Positions 25,838 through 36,521 are shown, numbered from the stretch's first letter. The stretch is 64,000 nt of DNA from Alkalimarinus alittae (GCF_026016465.1 NZ_CP100390.1:682001-746000), one strand, 5' to 3'. A program made the numbers and translations. The notes: generated by a model not told the origin, from the sequence alone.

Positions 25838-26115
25838 AATACTTTTCCGAAAACCTGTTTGTTAAAACTATAATTTGGCGCTCGTCATGGGTCAATCCGA
25901 CAAGAGGCCTTACCACAAATATTTTTTAATTTTTAACGCTTTTTCTCTAAATAGCGCTCAATACGTTGATTTGATGCCCGAATTACTTAAGTCTGAGTAT
26001 AGCGGTTTTGTTGAAAAAAACCTCTAATGAAACAAATCACTGTAGTTTAGTTTCTTCATTCTGTTCAACCCGTATAATAGAGCGATAACCCATCTCGACT
26101 GGAAATGACTTATCT

Positions 26116-26712
26116 ATGACTGATTTTAACATTGAGCAAGAGACTGACTTTGATTGGTTAGCCAATTTCTACGCAAGCCAGGGCGCTATAAATCATCCTT
26201 GTGAATTGCATGGTTTACTTATTGGCCGTTTAGCGGGTGGTGAGAGACTAAACGCTGACGAATGGATTAGGCTTGTGGTTGAGCACATGGGGCTAGAACA
26301 GTTAGTGCAAGACGATAAAAGTGAGCGTGCGCTTACTAATCTTATTGAATTATATACTACAAACTTACAGCAGCTTGAAGAAATGGCCATGGGGTTCAGT
26401 CTGGTATTGCCTGATGATGAGTTTGTGCTCGACCAGCGAGTTGAAGCTTTGGGTATGTGGGTTAGAGGGTTTCTTGAAGGGCTGGCTCTGGCAGCAAAAG
26501 GGCAGTTAAAGACGGCAGATGCCGATATACAAGAGCTTTTGAGAGACCTGGTTGCGATTTCTCAAATAGATGACCAAGCTGAAGATAGTGAAGATGCAGA
26601 AAAAGAAATCATTGAGATTATTGAGTATGTCAGAGTTGGCGTCGTCACTGTGTTTTCTGAGTTTAATGGTCAGGAAGATCCTGAGGCTGAGCAAAGTACA
26701 ACACTTCATTAA
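26116..26712 (+). CDS. ygfB: UPF0149 (YgfB/YecA-like) protein
   Basis: A 198-aa, strongly acidic, helical protein with the UPF0149 features: the N-terminal CELHGLLIGRLAGG block and the central LGMWVRGFLEGLALA. It ends in an acidic tail and lacks the C-terminal SEC-C zinc motif of YecA. The family's molecular function is little known; YgfB has been linked to gene regulation and beta-lactam resistance in Pseudomonas. It is the first gene of the conserved ygfB-pepP-ubiH-ubiI order. Confidence 0.92.
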   Translation: MTDFNIEQETDFDWLANFYASQGAINHPCELHGLLIGRLAGGERLNADEWIRLVVEHMGLEQLVQDDKSERALTNLIELYTTNLQQLEEMAMGFSLVLPDDEFVLDQRVEALGMWVRGFLEGLALAAKGQLKTADADIQELLRDLVAISQIDDQAEDSEDAEKEIIEIIEYVRVGVVTVFSEFNGQEDPEAEQSTTLH

Positions 26713-26764
26713 TCATTGCGTTAAATAATCTAAAAATAATTTATTCGGTAGGGTGTTCAAATTT

Positions 26765-28084
26765 ATGGGTATCTCTCTCAAAGAGTTTGCTAAGCGGCGA
26801 AAAAACCTCATAGAGCAGATGGGCGATAATTGCATTGCTATTCTTTCGGCTGCTCCTGTGAAATCTCGTAATAGAGATGTTGATTATATTTTTCGGCAAA
26901 ATAGTGATTTTCAATACTTAACGGGGTTTCCTGAGCCGGATGCTGTGCTGGTTTTAATTCCTGGACGCGAGCACGGTGAAAGTGTTCTATTCTGTAAAGA
27001 GAGAGATATCGAAAAAGAGCTTTGGGATGGGGTCATTACGGGCCCAGAGCGCGCACCCGAGATGTTTGGTGTGGACGATGCGTTTCCCATCGGAGATATA
27101 GACGATATTTTACCCGGTATGATTGAGGGTACTGAAAAAGTGTTTTACTCAATGGGGCTTGATGCACAGTTTGATAAACGCTTAATGGAGTGGATTAACG
27201 TCATTCGCAGCAAAGTCAGAAATGGCGCTCATCCACCGGGTGAATTTGTAGCGCTTGAGCACTATTTACATGATATGAGATTGTTTAAAAGTGCAGCTGA
27301 AATTAAACTCATGGCTAAAGCTGCAGAAATTAGTGCGGAGGCCCATAAGCGTGCGATGCAAACCTGCCAACCTGGAAAATACGAATACCAACTTGAAGCC
27401 GAAATTACTCACACCTTTATGGATGCGGGAAGCCGTTCAGCCGCCTACCCATCTATTGTAGGAGGAGGGGATAATGGTTGTATTCTGCATTATATTGAAA
27501 ACAACGCACCCCTTAAAGATGGCGATTTAGTATTAATTGATGCAGGCTGTGAACTCGACTGTTATGCCTCTGATATTACGCGTACATTCCCCGTAAACGG
27601 TCGTTTTTCTGCTGAACAACAAGCGCTTTACGAAACAGTGCTGAATGCTCAAAAAGCGGCTATTGCAGCGGTTAAACCGGGCAGCCATTGGAACCACCCT
27701 CATGAGGCTGCGGTAAGAGTCCTGGTTGAAGGGTTAGTCGAACATGGTTTGTTAAAAGGTGATGTAGACACCTTAATTGAAGAGGAAAGCTACAAGCCTT
27801 TTTATATGCATCGAACAGGGCATTGGTTAGGGATGGATGTGCACGATGTCGGTGAATACAAGGTCGGCGGCGAATGGCGAGTGTTGGAGCCAGGCATGGT
27901 GATTACGGTTGAACCTGGCCTCTACGTGTCTCCGCGTAATGAAGATGTAGAGCCTCGCTGGCGCGGCATTGGCATTCGAATTGAAGATGATGTTGTTGTG
28001 ACCAAAGAGGGGGCTCGAGTACTTTCTGAAAACGCACCAAAAGAAGTAGCAGAAATTGAAGCGTTGATGGGTCAAGGGGCCTAA
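26765..28084 (+). CDS. pepP: Xaa-Pro aminopeptidase
   Basis: A dinuclear manganese peptidase that removes N-terminal residues preceding proline. It has an N-terminal creatinase-like domain (DYIFRQNSDFQYLTGFPEPD) and a C-terminal pita-bread domain with all metal ligands: the Asp pair (LIDAGCELDCYASDITRTF), the His of HRTGHWLGMDVHD, and the Glu residues in EPGMVITVEPGLY and GIGIRIEDD. ATG 26765 is preferred over GTG 26753; it has AGGG about 11 bases upstream. In the conserved pepP-ubiH-ubiI cluster. Confidence 0.95.
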   Translation: MGISLKEFAKRRKNLIEQMGDNCIAILSAAPVKSRNRDVDYIFRQNSDFQYLTGFPEPDAVLVLIPGREHGESVLFCKERDIEKELWDGVITGPERAPEMFGVDDAFPIGDIDDILPGMIEGTEKVFYSMGLDAQFDKRLMEWINVIRSKVRNGAHPPGEFVALEHYLHDMRLFKSAAEIKLMAKAAEISAEAHKRAMQTCQPGKYEYQLEAEITHTFMDAGSRSAAYPSIVGGGDNGCILHYIENNAPLKDGDLVLIDAGCELDCYASDITRTFPVNGRFSAEQQALYETVLNAQKAAIAAVKPGSHWNHPHEAAVRVLVEGLVEHGLLKGDVDTLIEEESYKPFYMHRTGHWLGMDVHDVGEYKVGGEWRVLEPGMVITVEPGLYVSPRNEDVEPRWRGIGIRIEDDVVVTKEGARVLSENAPKEVAEIEALMGQGA

Positions 28085-28114
28085 CAATAACCGAACTAAA
28101 AGCAGGGTGCATTA

Positions 28115-29389
28115 ATGAGTAGTCATTATGACGTGGTGATTATTGGTGGCGGTATGGTTGGCGCAAGCTTGGCAATGGCGTTGAGAAATACAGTATTAAA
28201 AATTGCTGTTATTGAACCGTTTCCAATGGTCGAGCATGATGATAGCTGTCAATCATTTCAGCCTAGCTATGATTCGAGATCGACGGCTATTTCTTGGGGT
28301 AGCAGGCTTATTTATCAGCAGTTAGGGCTTTGGGATACGCTATCTCAGCATGTCACACCGATCAAGAAAATACATGTTTCAGACAAAGGGCGTTTTGGCG
28401 CAACGCGACTCAAAGCAAACGATTATAATGTTGAGGCATTAGGTTACGTTGCACCCAATGAGTGGATAGGTAGAACGCTTATTGCAGCGCTCAAAGCCAA
28501 CAGCAATGTCGACTTTATTTGCCCTGCTAAGGTTGACGATATCGCGCGAACTGAAATGTCTAATTGCATTACCTTGATCAAACGAAACCAAGAGACGGGT
28601 CAGTTTGATACCAAAGCAGAAAGGCAAACTGTTACGGCGAAGTTAGTGGTTATCGCCGATGGTGGGCGGTCAGAAACCTGCCAAAAGCTCGGTATAGAAA
28701 TGAGAACAGAGACCTACGGCCAGCATGCGCTAGTGACGAATGTAACCACTTCAAATCATCACGATTATGAAGCCTTTGAACGCTTCACAGAGGATGGCCC
28801 TATTGCGATGTTGCCATTAGGGGGCGCTGATAATCGGTCTAATTCAGACTGCGCATTAATTTGGACTCTACCTGAAGATCAGATAGTTGACGTGATGGCG
28901 ATGCCTGATGTCGAGTTTATAGCGCTACTCCAAAGTCGATTTGGTTATCGGTTAGGCAAGATCGAGCATGTGGGGACACGGGCTCATTATCCTTTAAAAC
29001 TAACGCAGTCAGTCGAACAGGTCCGAGCAGGTATCGTGGTTGTAGGGAATGCTGCTCATGCCTTGCACCCTGTTGCAGGGCAAGGATATAACCTTGCGTT
29101 GAGAGGTGTTGTCGCACTAGCTGAACGAGTGATAGAGACGACTAATAAGGGTGAGGATATTGGTTCATTATCTATGTTGCAACGATATGAGCATGATCGC
29201 CATATTGATCAGGATAAAACCATCTTGTTTAGTGACAAAATTACGCGATTGTTCGGCGATGCGAACGCAGGTATTGGCCTGTTTAGAGATTTAGGATTAG
29301 TAGGGTTGGATATACTGCCGGGGGCCAAGCGACTATTTGCGAGGCAGGCAATGGGACTAGGCGGATCAGAGGCAAAAATTTCATCATGA
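28115..29389 (+). CDS. ubiH: 2-octaprenyl-6-methoxyphenol hydroxylase UbiH
   Basis: A 424-aa FAD monooxygenase of ubiquinone synthesis. It contains the N-terminal Rossmann GGGMVGASLA, the family DSRSTAISWGSRLIYQQLGLW segment, the IHVSDKGRFGATRL motif that marks UbiH within the UbiH/F/I group, an internal VIADGGRS and the FAD-binding GNAAHALHPVAGQGYNLALR near residue 310. It overlaps ubiI by 4 bp (ATGA), implying coupled translation. Acts with the soluble Ubi complex that includes UbiJ, encoded at 36.6 kb. Confidence 0.93.
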   Translation: MSSHYDVVIIGGGMVGASLAMALRNTVLKIAVIEPFPMVEHDDSCQSFQPSYDSRSTAISWGSRLIYQQLGLWDTLSQHVTPIKKIHVSDKGRFGATRLKANDYNVEALGYVAPNEWIGRTLIAALKANSNVDFICPAKVDDIARTEMSNCITLIKRNQETGQFDTKAERQTVTAKLVVIADGGRSETCQKLGIEMRTETYGQHALVTNVTTSNHHDYEAFERFTEDGPIAMLPLGGADNRSNSDCALIWTLPEDQIVDVMAMPDVEFIALLQSRFGYRLGKIEHVGTRAHYPLKLTQSVEQVRAGIVVVGNAAHALHPVAGQGYNLALRGVVALAERVIETTNKGEDIGSLSMLQRYEHDRHIDQDKTILFSDKITRLFGDANAGIGLFRDLGLVGLDILPGAKRLFARQAMGLGGSEAKISS

Positions 29390-30672
29390 GTAGCATAAAG
29401 CATTCATACGATATCGTTATTGTGGGCGGCGGAATGGTCGGCGCTACTCTGGCCTGTGCGCTTGCCAAAACAGCGTATAGTGTTGCCGTGGTCGAAGGTC
29501 AGTCATTAGGTTGTTTAATCGCCGGTGGCAGTGTTAGCCCTAATGACGTAGCTGGCTCGCAGACTGAACAAAGAGCCGTTGATCAGTACTGCCCAAGAGT
29601 CAGTGCGCTGACGGTCGCATCTCAAACATTTTTGGATAACTTGGGAATATGGCCGCGAATGCTTGAAAAGCGCGTCAGTCCTTATCAAGAAATGAAAGTG
29701 TGGGACGGCGATGGTACGGCGAGTATCGAGTTTTCTGCAGCAGAGCTTTATCAACCGGCATTAGGGCATATTGTCGAGAATAGCATTACCGTCACATCTG
29801 TATACGAACAATTACAGTGCCATGACAACATTACACTATTGACGGGTGAACGAATTCGACAGGTTGAATTAACCGGAGAACGCCCTGTATTAGTATTAGA
29901 GAGTGACGTTCAGATAAGCGCGACGTTGGTTGTCGCCGCAGATGGCGCTAACTCGCTTATTCGTAAGGTTTCAGGGTTGCCCACAAGAGAGTGGGATTAC
30001 CAGCATCATGCGATTGTCGCTACGGTAAAAACTGAAAAACATAACGAAAAAACGGCTTGGCAACGTTTTATGAATACAGGGCCATTAGCATTTTTACCCT
30101 TGGCCGCTGACCCATTAGGTTGTGACGCGACAGCGTCTCATTACTCATCTATTGTATGGTCAGCTGTACCTGAACGCGCTAAAGAATTGATGGCGCTAAG
30201 TGATGACGTATTCTGCCAAGAATTGGGGCGCAGCTTTGAGCATCGCTTAGGACGCATCGAAGCCGTATCTAAACGGTATAGCATCCCATTACGGCAACGC
30301 CATGCAAAGCAATACGTAACGTCTAATATTGCCTTAGTCGGTGATGCTGCGCATACCATTCACCCGCTAGCAGGGCAGGGGGTTAATCTAGGACTGCAAG
30401 ATGTAGCTGTCTTAGCAGACGAGCTGATCAAAGGTTCAGTACAAGGGTTAGCTGCAAATGACTCATTAATGCTAAAGCGCTACCAGCGCCGAAGAATGGG
30501 ACCAAACCTTGCGATGATGGGCTTAATGGAAGGGTTTAAACAACTATTCTCGCAAGACTCATTAGCGGTTAGATTATTAAGAAATACTGGCATGCGTTGG
30601 CTAAATAGCCGGAGTTTCTTGAAGAACCAGATAGTCTCTCAGGCCATGGGGCTTGATGGTAAAGTGCCTTAA
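29386..30672 (+). CDS. ubiI: UbiI/VisC-type ubiquinone hydroxylase
   Basis: A 428-aa paralogue of the preceding gene. GGGMVGATLA starts the FAD fold; PRVSALTVASQTFLDNLGIW, followed by KVWDGDGTASIEF and ALGHIVENS, is the UbiI/VisC pattern (C5 hydroxylation). The C-terminal FAD motif GDAAHTIHPLAGQGVNLG is intact. A slightly unusual insertion of about 20 residues sits after the first beta-alpha-beta (around GGSVSPNDVAGSQTEQRAVD). Last gene of the pepP-ubiH-ubiI run; it converges with the phosphoesterase over a 61-bp gap. Confidence 0.92.
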   Translation: MSSIKHSYDIVIVGGGMVGATLACALAKTAYSVAVVEGQSLGCLIAGGSVSPNDVAGSQTEQRAVDQYCPRVSALTVASQTFLDNLGIWPRMLEKRVSPYQEMKVWDGDGTASIEFSAAELYQPALGHIVENSITVTSVYEQLQCHDNITLLTGERIRQVELTGERPVLVLESDVQISATLVVAADGANSLIRKVSGLPTREWDYQHHAIVATVKTEKHNEKTAWQRFMNTGPLAFLPLAADPLGCDATASHYSSIVWSAVPERAKELMALSDDVFCQELGRSFEHRLGRIEAVSKRYSIPLRQRHAKQYVTSNIALVGDAAHTIHPLAGQGVNLGLQDVAVLADELIKGSVQGLAANDSLMLKRYQRRRMGPNLAMMGLMEGFKQLFSQDSLAVRLLRNTGMRWLNSRSFLKNQIVSQAMGLDGKVP

Positions 30673-30733
30673 AACGAAATACCGCAGAATGTTATAACGG
30701 CCTACATACGTCAATCCAAAATAACAGCGTACG

Positions 30734-31525
30734 TTATTCCCCTAATTCCAAACAAAGCTCAGAATTAAAATATGTTTGTTCACGCTGATACCCCAGCTGA
30801 TTAGACACTATGCGGGTCTTCCCTACTAGATAATCGACATTAAAATGTGTATGACCAAACAGCCATAAGTCAGGTTGTTGTTCAGTGATAAAGTCGTTTA
30901 GGTTATTAACGTAGTAAGGGTTGAGTTCATCTCCCTTATAGTCTGGATTGACACATTCTTTATCGGGCCCAAAGTGTGTGCAAATCACTTTTTTCATTGT
31001 GGGTGGGCATTCGTTTAGGGCGTTATTAAGCCATTTAAAATGTTGTTTAAAGAGTGCCCGAGTGTCGACCGACTGAATGAGTTCATCGTTGAAACTGATC
31101 GCTCGGTAGTCTGCTAACCGCCGTTGTGCGGCTTGTATTGCCCAAGGCATTTCATCTTTGCCATGAAGCAGAAAATCGCTCCATAGCGTGCAGCCAAAAA
31201 ATCGGACGCCTTTGATGTCGGCATAGCCCATTTGTAGTAATGTAATATCATATCGCTCGCAGATTTCAGGTAGCTCTTGATTAAGCGTTTGAAAGTGACT
31301 GCCGTAGTACTCATGGTTGCCTGGTATAAACAGAATGGGTTGTTTAAAGTGGCGCCTGAAAGCGGCGAAGGTCTGGTCAAATTGGTTCTTGGTCTTGTGG
31401 TAGCGATTGGTAATATCACCTGCTAGCACAATAACATCAGCATCTGTTGGGAGCACGGGAATGGGAACAGCGCCATAGCTGAGTTCAATGTGTAAGTCTG
31501 AGGCTAGGGCGATACGAATAGTCAT
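30734..31525 (-). CDS. Metallophosphoesterase
   Basis: A 263-aa calcineurin-like phosphoesterase. The dimetal ligands are visible in order: ASDLHIEL, LAGDITNRY, PGNHEYYGSH, the CTHFGPD segment and LFGHTHFNVDY. These are all five blocks of the fold, so the enzyme should be active, but its substrate cannot be predicted. It starts 9 bp after rsmE on the same strand and is the apparent end of the long ubiE-tat-rsmE run. No signal peptide, so cytoplasmic. Confidence 0.88.
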   Translation of the reverse strand: MTIRIALASDLHIELSYGAVPIPVLPTDADVIVLAGDITNRYHKTKNQFDQTFAAFRRHFKQPILFIPGNHEYYGSHFQTLNQELPEICERYDITLLQMGYADIKGVRFFGCTLWSDFLLHGKDEMPWAIQAAQRRLADYRAISFNDELIQSVDTRALFKQHFKWLNNALNECPPTMKKVICTHFGPDKECVNPDYKGDELNPYYVNNLNDFITEQQPDLWLFGHTHFNVDYLVGKTRIVSNQLGYQREQTYFNSELCLELGE

Positions 31526-31534
31526 GGGGGGAGT

Positions 31535-32242
31535 TTAGAACAGTTTAGCAAGAAGAACAGGGACTGCAGTCTCGGTTCTTAGAATACGATCACCTAAGCT
31601 AACGGGGGTAAAGCCACAGGCCTCTAGTTTTTCGATCTCATAAGGGATAAATCCTCCTTCTGGGCCAATCACAAGGGTTGTTTGTTGTTTTACCTGAATA
31701 GGGCAGTCTTGGCTATCAGACGGGTGAGCAACCAAACGGAGCGAGTCTTTTGAAATGCCCGTTAGCTCATCTTCCACAAAGGGCTTAAAGCGTTTTCTGA
31801 GGTGAATCTTTGGTAGCCGCGTATCCATGGCTTGCTCGAGGCCTAATATAATATTCTCTAATAACTTGGCTTCGGTTAGCCAAGGTGATTGCCAAAAGCT
31901 TTTTTCGACCTTATAAGTGTTAATAAAATAAAGCTCTTTAACCCCCATGGTGGCAATGGTTTGAATGATACGTTTAACCATTTTAGGGCGAGGTAAGGCG
32001 ATAATGAGGGTGACTGGTAGTGGGGCGGGTGGCTGTTTATTCCAGATGATTTTTAATGTTGCTGACTCGCTATCAAGCTCAACAACGGTCGCATCACCTA
32101 GCAGGCCATCCGCTTGGCCTACGCCTATCTGGTCGCCTAGCTTTATATCTCGAATTTGCTGTAAATGCTTGAGTCGTCGATCGGTTACGACAGCGGTGTC
32201 GTCATCGATAAAGTCGTCTTCAAAAAGCAGGGCGATATTCAT
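31535..32242 (-). CDS. rsmE: 16S rRNA (uracil-1498-N3)-methyltransferase RsmE
   Basis: A 235-aa SPOUT-fold methyltransferase modifying U1498 of 16S rRNA with SAM. It has an N-terminal PUA-like domain (RLKHLQQIRDIKLGDQIGV) and the C-terminal trefoil knot with VIGPEGGF and SLGDRILRTETA, the SAM-binding signatures. It follows tatC by 27 bp, as in Pseudomonas, where this gene ends the tat neighbourhood. Confidence 0.95.
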   Translation of the reverse strand: MNIALLFEDDFIDDDTAVVTDRRLKHLQQIRDIKLGDQIGVGQADGLLGDATVVELDSESATLKIIWNKQPPAPLPVTLIIALPRPKMVKRIIQTIATMGVKELYFINTYKVEKSFWQSPWLTEAKLLENIILGLEQAMDTRLPKIHLRKRFKPFVEDELTGISKDSLRLVAHPSDSQDCPIQVKQQTTLVIGPEGGFIPYEIEKLEACGFTPVSLGDRILRTETAVPVLLAKLF

Positions 32243-32269
32243 AATGAAGCGGTTAGGCTAGCGAAAAGG

Positions 32270-33097
32270 CTAGCCTTGTTCGTTCTCTTCTGGGTAATCA
32301 GGAGGTGTGCGCTTATCAACCATTCGGCTAAAAAACACGCCAATTTCGAACAGTAGCCACATGGGGATGGCAAGTAGTGTTTGAGATATCACGTCAGGTG
32401 GCGTTAATAGCATGCCAATCACAAAGCAGCCCACCACGATGTAAGGCCGTTTTCGGCTGAGACTTTCGGGGGTCGATGCACCTGTTGCCACTAAAATCAC
32501 CGTGGCAATAGGGATTTCAAAAGCGAGTCCAAAGGCAAAAAATAGCTTTAAGACAAAGTCTAGGTATTTACTAATGTCGGTCATAACCGTCACGCCTTCT
32601 GGGCCGGCGCTAGTAAAGAAACCGAACACCAGAGGGAATACAACGTAATAGGCAAATAGAACGCCCATGTAAAACAGCATTACGCTAGATATAAGCAGGG
32701 GGATCGCTAACTGCTTTTCGTGTTTATACAGTGCGGGAGCAACAAAACGCCAAAATTGAAACAGGATAAAGGGCATCGAAAGAAAAATGGCCATGACTAG
32801 CGTGAGCTTGAACGGCGTTAAAAAAGGTGATGCTACGTCAGTTGCAATCATCGAGGTGCCTTCAGGCAAATAGACTCGAAGTGGTTCAGAAATGACGAGG
32901 TAAAAATCATTTGCGAAGTAATAGAGGCCTAAAAATACAGCAAGCACCACGAGAACAGAGCGAAGGATACGATCTCTGAGCTCGATCAAGTGTTGGATCA
33001 GCGGCTGCTGTTGCTCCACGTTCGTTCCACTTGCCGTGTTAGAGGGCTCGTTTGGAGGTGTTTGCTTGCCGGTATTAGGAGATGACGAATTGGTCAT
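32270..33097 (-). CDS. tatC: Sec-independent translocase subunit TatC
   Basis: A 275-aa inner-membrane protein with six helices, the twin-arginine receptor of the Tat export system. The family segments [16 protein letters not shown] (N-terminal signal-binding face), the [21 protein letters not shown] block and the later [11 protein letters not shown] helix are intact. A polar Ser/Asn/Thr-rich cytoplasmic extension of about 30 residues precedes the core. In this window NosZ is a clear Tat substrate. Confidence 0.97.
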   Translation of the reverse strand: MTNSSSPNTGKQTPPNEPSNTASGTNVEQQQPLIQHLIELRDRILRSVLVVLAVFLGLYYFANDFYLVISEPLRVYLPEGTSMIATDVASPFLTPFKLTLVMAIFLSMPFILFQFWRFVAPALYKHEKQLAIPLLISSVMLFYMGVLFAYYVVFPLVFGFFTSAGPEGVTVMTDISKYLDFVLKLFFAFGLAFEIPIATVILVATGASTPESLSRKRPYIVVGCFVIGMLLTPPDVISQTLLAIPMWLLFEIGVFFSRMVDKRTPPDYPEENEQG

Positions 33098-33124
33098 TTA
33101 CTTCAGGGTCTTCTAGTTAATCAA

Positions 33125-33517
33125 TTAAGAATTTTTTAAGGTCGAAGCCTTACCTGTATTTTCAGCATCTGAGGGCGCTGCCTGCACAGGTGTTGTCACT
33201 GGCGCAATATCGAGCTGTTCAGCAGATATGTCTTTGTTGACCATGTGTTTGAAGTCTTCAGCTCTATCGAGAGCTTCTCGAATGGTTTTTTGAACTTCTT
33301 CAACCTTGATATCGTCACCGGCGTCTTTAATGCGCTCTCGAAGCTCTTCAGCTTTGAGTTGCCGATCGACCTCTTCGGTCAAATTGCTCGCCATGCGCTT
33401 TGCTTTGCCCACCCATTTACCAGCAGTTCTGGCGGCATGAGGTAAACGCTCAGGGCCCAAAACAAGGAGCGCAAGTACGGCTATCAGGACTAATTCAAGA
33501 AAACCAATATCAAACAT
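33125..33517 (-). CDS. tatB: Sec-independent translocase subunit TatB
   Basis: A 130-aa protein: one N-terminal membrane helix (MFDIGFLELVLIAVLALLVL), the conserved GPERLPHAARTAGKWVGKAK hinge and amphipathic helix, then a charged cytoplasmic tail. With TatC it forms the Tat signal-recognition complex. 24 bp after tatA and 27 bp before tatC. Confidence 0.96.
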   Translation of the reverse strand: MFDIGFLELVLIAVLALLVLGPERLPHAARTAGKWVGKAKRMASNLTEEVDRQLKAEELRERIKDAGDDIKVEEVQKTIREALDRAEDFKHMVNKDISAEQLDIAPVTTPVQAAPSDAENTGKASTLKNS

Positions 33518-33541
33518 AGTGATGCTCGAGTAAAATGGGCG

Positions 33542-33766
33542 TTAGCTTTTAGGCTTCTCTTCTTCAACCTTTTCTGCTTTTGCATCAATCACTTCGCCAG
33601 ACTCTTTTTCAAGTGGCTTGTTTTTCTCTTCGTCAGTAACGGCTTTCTTAAACCCTTTAACAGCGCCACCAAGGTCTGACCCCATATTACGAAGCTTTTT
33701 TGTGCCAAACAGTAATACCACAATGACTAAAACGATTACCAGTTGCCAAATACTAATGCCGCCCAT
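33542..33766 (-). CDS. tatA: Sec-independent translocase subunit TatA
   Basis: A 74-aa protein with a short membrane helix ([17 protein letters not shown]), the [20 protein letters not shown] amphipathic segment and a Lys/Glu-rich tail. It oligomerises to form the Tat translocation pore. AGGAG precedes the ATG. The 250-bp gap upstream (33767-34016) contains a perfect TATAAT on the minus strand (33833-33838), so tatABC probably also has its own promoter, and a GACCTC/GAGGTC hairpin at 33964-33983 after hisE. Confidence 0.96.
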   Translation of the reverse strand: MGGISIWQLVIVLVIVVLLFGTKKLRNMGSDLGGAVKGFKKAVTDEEKNKPLEKESGEVIDAKAEKVEEEKPKS

Positions 33767-34016
33767 CAGGTTACTCTCCTAAACAATCAATTTTCTAGAT
33801 CCGCTGAAGGCTATAGGTCGCTTCTCTCGCGGATTATAAGTAGTTTTATTGTACACCAATTGACTCACTAAAAAGCTTTTTTATCACGGCTGGTTCAGTA
33901 TTCAAGCGTTATTGGTGTACCTTAAGCGTCGCCATTTTGCCGTAGAAAAGAGGGGATCGTTATGACCTCCGTCAAGCGAGGTCTTTAGGTACCGACTAAT
34001 ACGACAAAAAAGTGAG

Positions 34017-34349
34017 TTACTTATCGCCCCTAGCTGCTTTTTCTTCTAAGCCTGAAAGGTCAAACCTGCGTTCAAGTTCAGCTAAGATAGCGTCTGGTCC
34101 CACATCTAGGTGAGATAGCATCACTAAACTGTGAAACCATAAATCGGCTGTTTCATAGACGAGGTCAGTTGTATCACCTGAGCGCTCAGCATCTTTAGCC
34201 GCGAGTATGGTTTCGGTACATTCTTCGCCTACCTTCTCAAGGATTTTATTAAGCCCTTTTTTATGAAGACTGGAAACGTAAGAACTATCAGCATCTGCTT
34301 GTTTGCGCTGTTCTAGTACTTTTGCCAGTTCTTTCAGTACGTCTGTCAT
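34017..34349 (-). CDS. hisE: Phosphoribosyl-ATP pyrophosphatase
   Basis: A 110-aa enzyme of the second step of histidine synthesis, hydrolysing PR-ATP to PR-AMP. The MazG-like helical motif [16 protein letters not shown] and the following [17 protein letters not shown] carry the Glu/Asp metal ligands. It is separate from hisI, as in Pseudomonas, rather than fused as in enterics. 119 bp separates it from hisI. Confidence 0.95.
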   Translation of the reverse strand: MTDVLKELAKVLEQRKQADADSSYVSSLHKKGLNKILEKVGEECTETILAAKDAERSGDTTDLVYETADLWFHSLVMLSHLDVGPDAILAELERRFDLSGLEEKAARGDK

Positions 34350-34468
34350 TCTTTAAATTCCGTAAATTGCTAGTGTTGTAGATGTTTGGTTAATGCAGTC
34401 CCGAAAATCCAGAGTCGTGTATCTCAGGGCGGGCCTGAGTAGCTTGTGGTTTCGCTGAGTTATCTACT

Positions 34469-34876
34469 TTAAGGCTTATAAATATCTTCTGGGTCTTTCA
34501 ATACGGGTTCAACGGCTTGCCATTCGTTATCGTTAAGTTGTTGATAAAAACAACTGCGGCGACCTGTGTGGCAGGCGATATCACCGAGTTGCTCAACTTT
34601 AAGCAAGATAACATCGGCATCACAATCGAGTCTTATATCATGTAGTTGCTGAACATGCCCTGAAGACTCGCCTTTACGCCATAGTGACTGCCGTGAGCGA
34701 GACCAGTAGATCGCACGTTTTTCTGCAACGGTTAGACTGAGTGAATCACGATTCATCCAAGCCATCATTAATATTTCGCCGGTTTTGTAATCTTGCGCAA
34801 TAGCCGGCACTAAGCCGTCTTCGGTCCACTTTATTTTGTCTAACCATGTCGAGGTGTTGAGCTGTTTTTCAGTCAT
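34469..34876 (-). CDS. hisI: Phosphoribosyl-AMP cyclohydrolase
   Basis: A 135-aa zinc/magnesium enzyme opening the adenine ring of PR-AMP, the third step of histidine synthesis. Signatures: [14 protein letters not shown], the [15 protein letters not shown] block, DCDADVILL with the Asp/Cys metal ligands, and [11 protein letters not shown] with the other cysteines. It starts four bases after the ubiB stop, so it is co-transcribed with the ubi genes. Confidence 0.96.
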   Translation of the reverse strand: MTEKQLNTSTWLDKIKWTEDGLVPAIAQDYKTGEILMMAWMNRDSLSLTVAEKRAIYWSRSRQSLWRKGESSGHVQQLHDIRLDCDADVILLKVEQLGDIACHTGRRSCFYQQLNDNEWQAVEPVLKDPEDIYKP

Positions 34877-34880
34877 GTTT

Positions 34881-36521
34881 CTATTTTCGCTTGATTAGGA
34901 AATATAATCCAATGCCAGCCAATAACCAGCTTTGTCCTGGTAAGTCTCGTAGCCAATCAACTGCTTCAGCGTTTTGACTTAATACCGCAGCGCCAAATGC
35001 CAATGCTGCAAACATATAGTCTTTGTTGATGCCCTGTCTTCTATGCATTTCTTGTTTAAGTGCTTTGATGCTACGTTCTTGGTTATGACTAAAGTTATCA
35101 AGGTTTTTAACTTGATTAATAGCATCATAAACCATCTGAGGGATTTCGGGGCTTTGCTCTAACCAGCTTGGAATATGCTGCTTGATATTTTTCCAAAGCC
35201 CTGGTGGACCCACGCGTTGCTTCATCCAATCTTCTAAAAAGGGCTGCGCGGTGGTCCATAAATCTAAATCAGGGTAAAGCTGCCTGCCTAGTCCTTCGAT
35301 ATTGAGCAATGTTTTTTGGAGTAGCACAAGCTGTGGCTGTACTTCCATATTAAAACGGCGAGCGGTCTGGAATAGTCTTAATAACACCTGGCCAAACGAA
35401 ATGTCTTTTAAAGGCTTTTCAAAAATCGGTTCGCACACGGTTCTTATGGCTGATTCAAACTCGTTAACGGGTGTGTCTTCGGGTACCCACCCAGAGGAGA
35501 TATGCAGTTCAGCGACTTGCCTATAGTCTCGATTAAAAAAGGCCAATAAGTTGCGAGCCAGATAGCTTTGATCGTCAGGGGTTAAACTGCCGACAATGCC
35601 AAAGTCGATAGCGATATACTGAGGGTCTTCTGGGTTGTCTACGTTAACGAAAATATTGCCAGGGTGCATGTCAGCATGAAAAAAACTGTCGCGAAATACC
35701 TGAGTAAAAAAGATATCGACGCCTTTTTCGGCTAACTTTTTGAGGTTAGTGCCGTGAGCGTTGAGTGTATCAATATCGGCCACTGGCACCCCGTAGACTC
35801 TCTCCATAACCAATACATCGGTATTGGTGTAATCCCAGAATATCTCTGGCATATAGATCAGGCTGGAATTTTCAAAGTTGCGGCGCAACTGGGAGGCATT
35901 CGCGGCTTCTCGCTGCAAATCTAGTTCGTCAAATATAGTTTTTTCATAATCACTGACAATCTCGACAGGGTGAAGCCTTTTACCATCTTCCCAGTATTTT
36001 TCTGCGAGCCCTGCAACAACATACATGAGGGCGATATCTTGATGAATAACGCGAGTGATGCCGGGACGAATGACCTTGACCACGACCTCTGTGCCGTCTT
36101 GTAGTTGTGCGGCATGAACCTGAGCGATAGACGCAGATGCCAGCGGCTTGATATCAAAGGATAAAAATATATCGTCGGTAGATTGCTTTAGCGCTTGCTC
36201 AACGATCATTTGCGCGGTCTCACCGGGGAAGGGGGCAACATTGTCTTGCAACGACTTTAATTCGATGGCGATATCGTCTGGTAATAGGTCTCGGCGAGTC
36301 GATAGTATTTGTCCGAACTTAATAAATATTGGGCCTAACTCTTCGAGTGCGTATCTAATTCGTGCACCACGGGGTAGTTCGGGCTTTGGAAATAAGCGCC
36401 ATGGGGCGAGCATGAATAGCAGTCGTAGGGGGAGAGGTAAATGCGTGAGGGGCAAAAATTCATCAAGCCGATATTTGCCAATAACCCAGATAATTTTTAT
36501 TAGTCGTTGAATGCGTGACAC
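34881..36521 (-). CDS. ubiB: UbiB, atypical kinase of ubiquinone synthesis
   Basis: A 546-aa ABC1/ADCK-type protein needed for ubiquinone production. The defining KxGQ motif appears as [15 protein letters not shown], the nucleotide Lys as VVKVIRPGI, the catalytic loop as [12 protein letters not shown] and the metal DFG as DFGIVG. The C-terminus ends with two hydrophobic helices that anchor it to the membrane. Middle gene of ubiE-ubiJ-ubiB, 54 bp after ubiJ. Confidence 0.96.
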   Translation of the reverse strand: MSRIQRLIKIIWVIGKYRLDEFLPLTHLPLPLRLLFMLAPWRLFPKPELPRGARIRYALEELGPIFIKFGQILSTRRDLLPDDIAIELKSLQDNVAPFPGETAQMIVEQALKQSTDDIFLSFDIKPLASASIAQVHAAQLQDGTEVVVKVIRPGITRVIHQDIALMYVVAGLAEKYWEDGKRLHPVEIVSDYEKTIFDELDLQREAANASQLRRNFENSSLIYMPEIFWDYTNTDVLVMERVYGVPVADIDTLNAHGTNLKKLAEKGVDIFFTQVFRDSFFHADMHPGNIFVNVDNPEDPQYIAIDFGIVGSLTPDDQSYLARNLLAFFNRDYRQVAELHISSGWVPEDTPVNEFESAIRTVCEPIFEKPLKDISFGQVLLRLFQTARRFNMEVQPQLVLLQKTLLNIEGLGRQLYPDLDLWTTAQPFLEDWMKQRVGPPGLWKNIKQHIPSWLEQSPEIPQMVYDAINQVKNLDNFSHNQERSIKALKQEMHRRQGINKDYMFAALAFGAAVLSQNAEAVDWLRDLPGQSWLLAGIGLYFLIKRK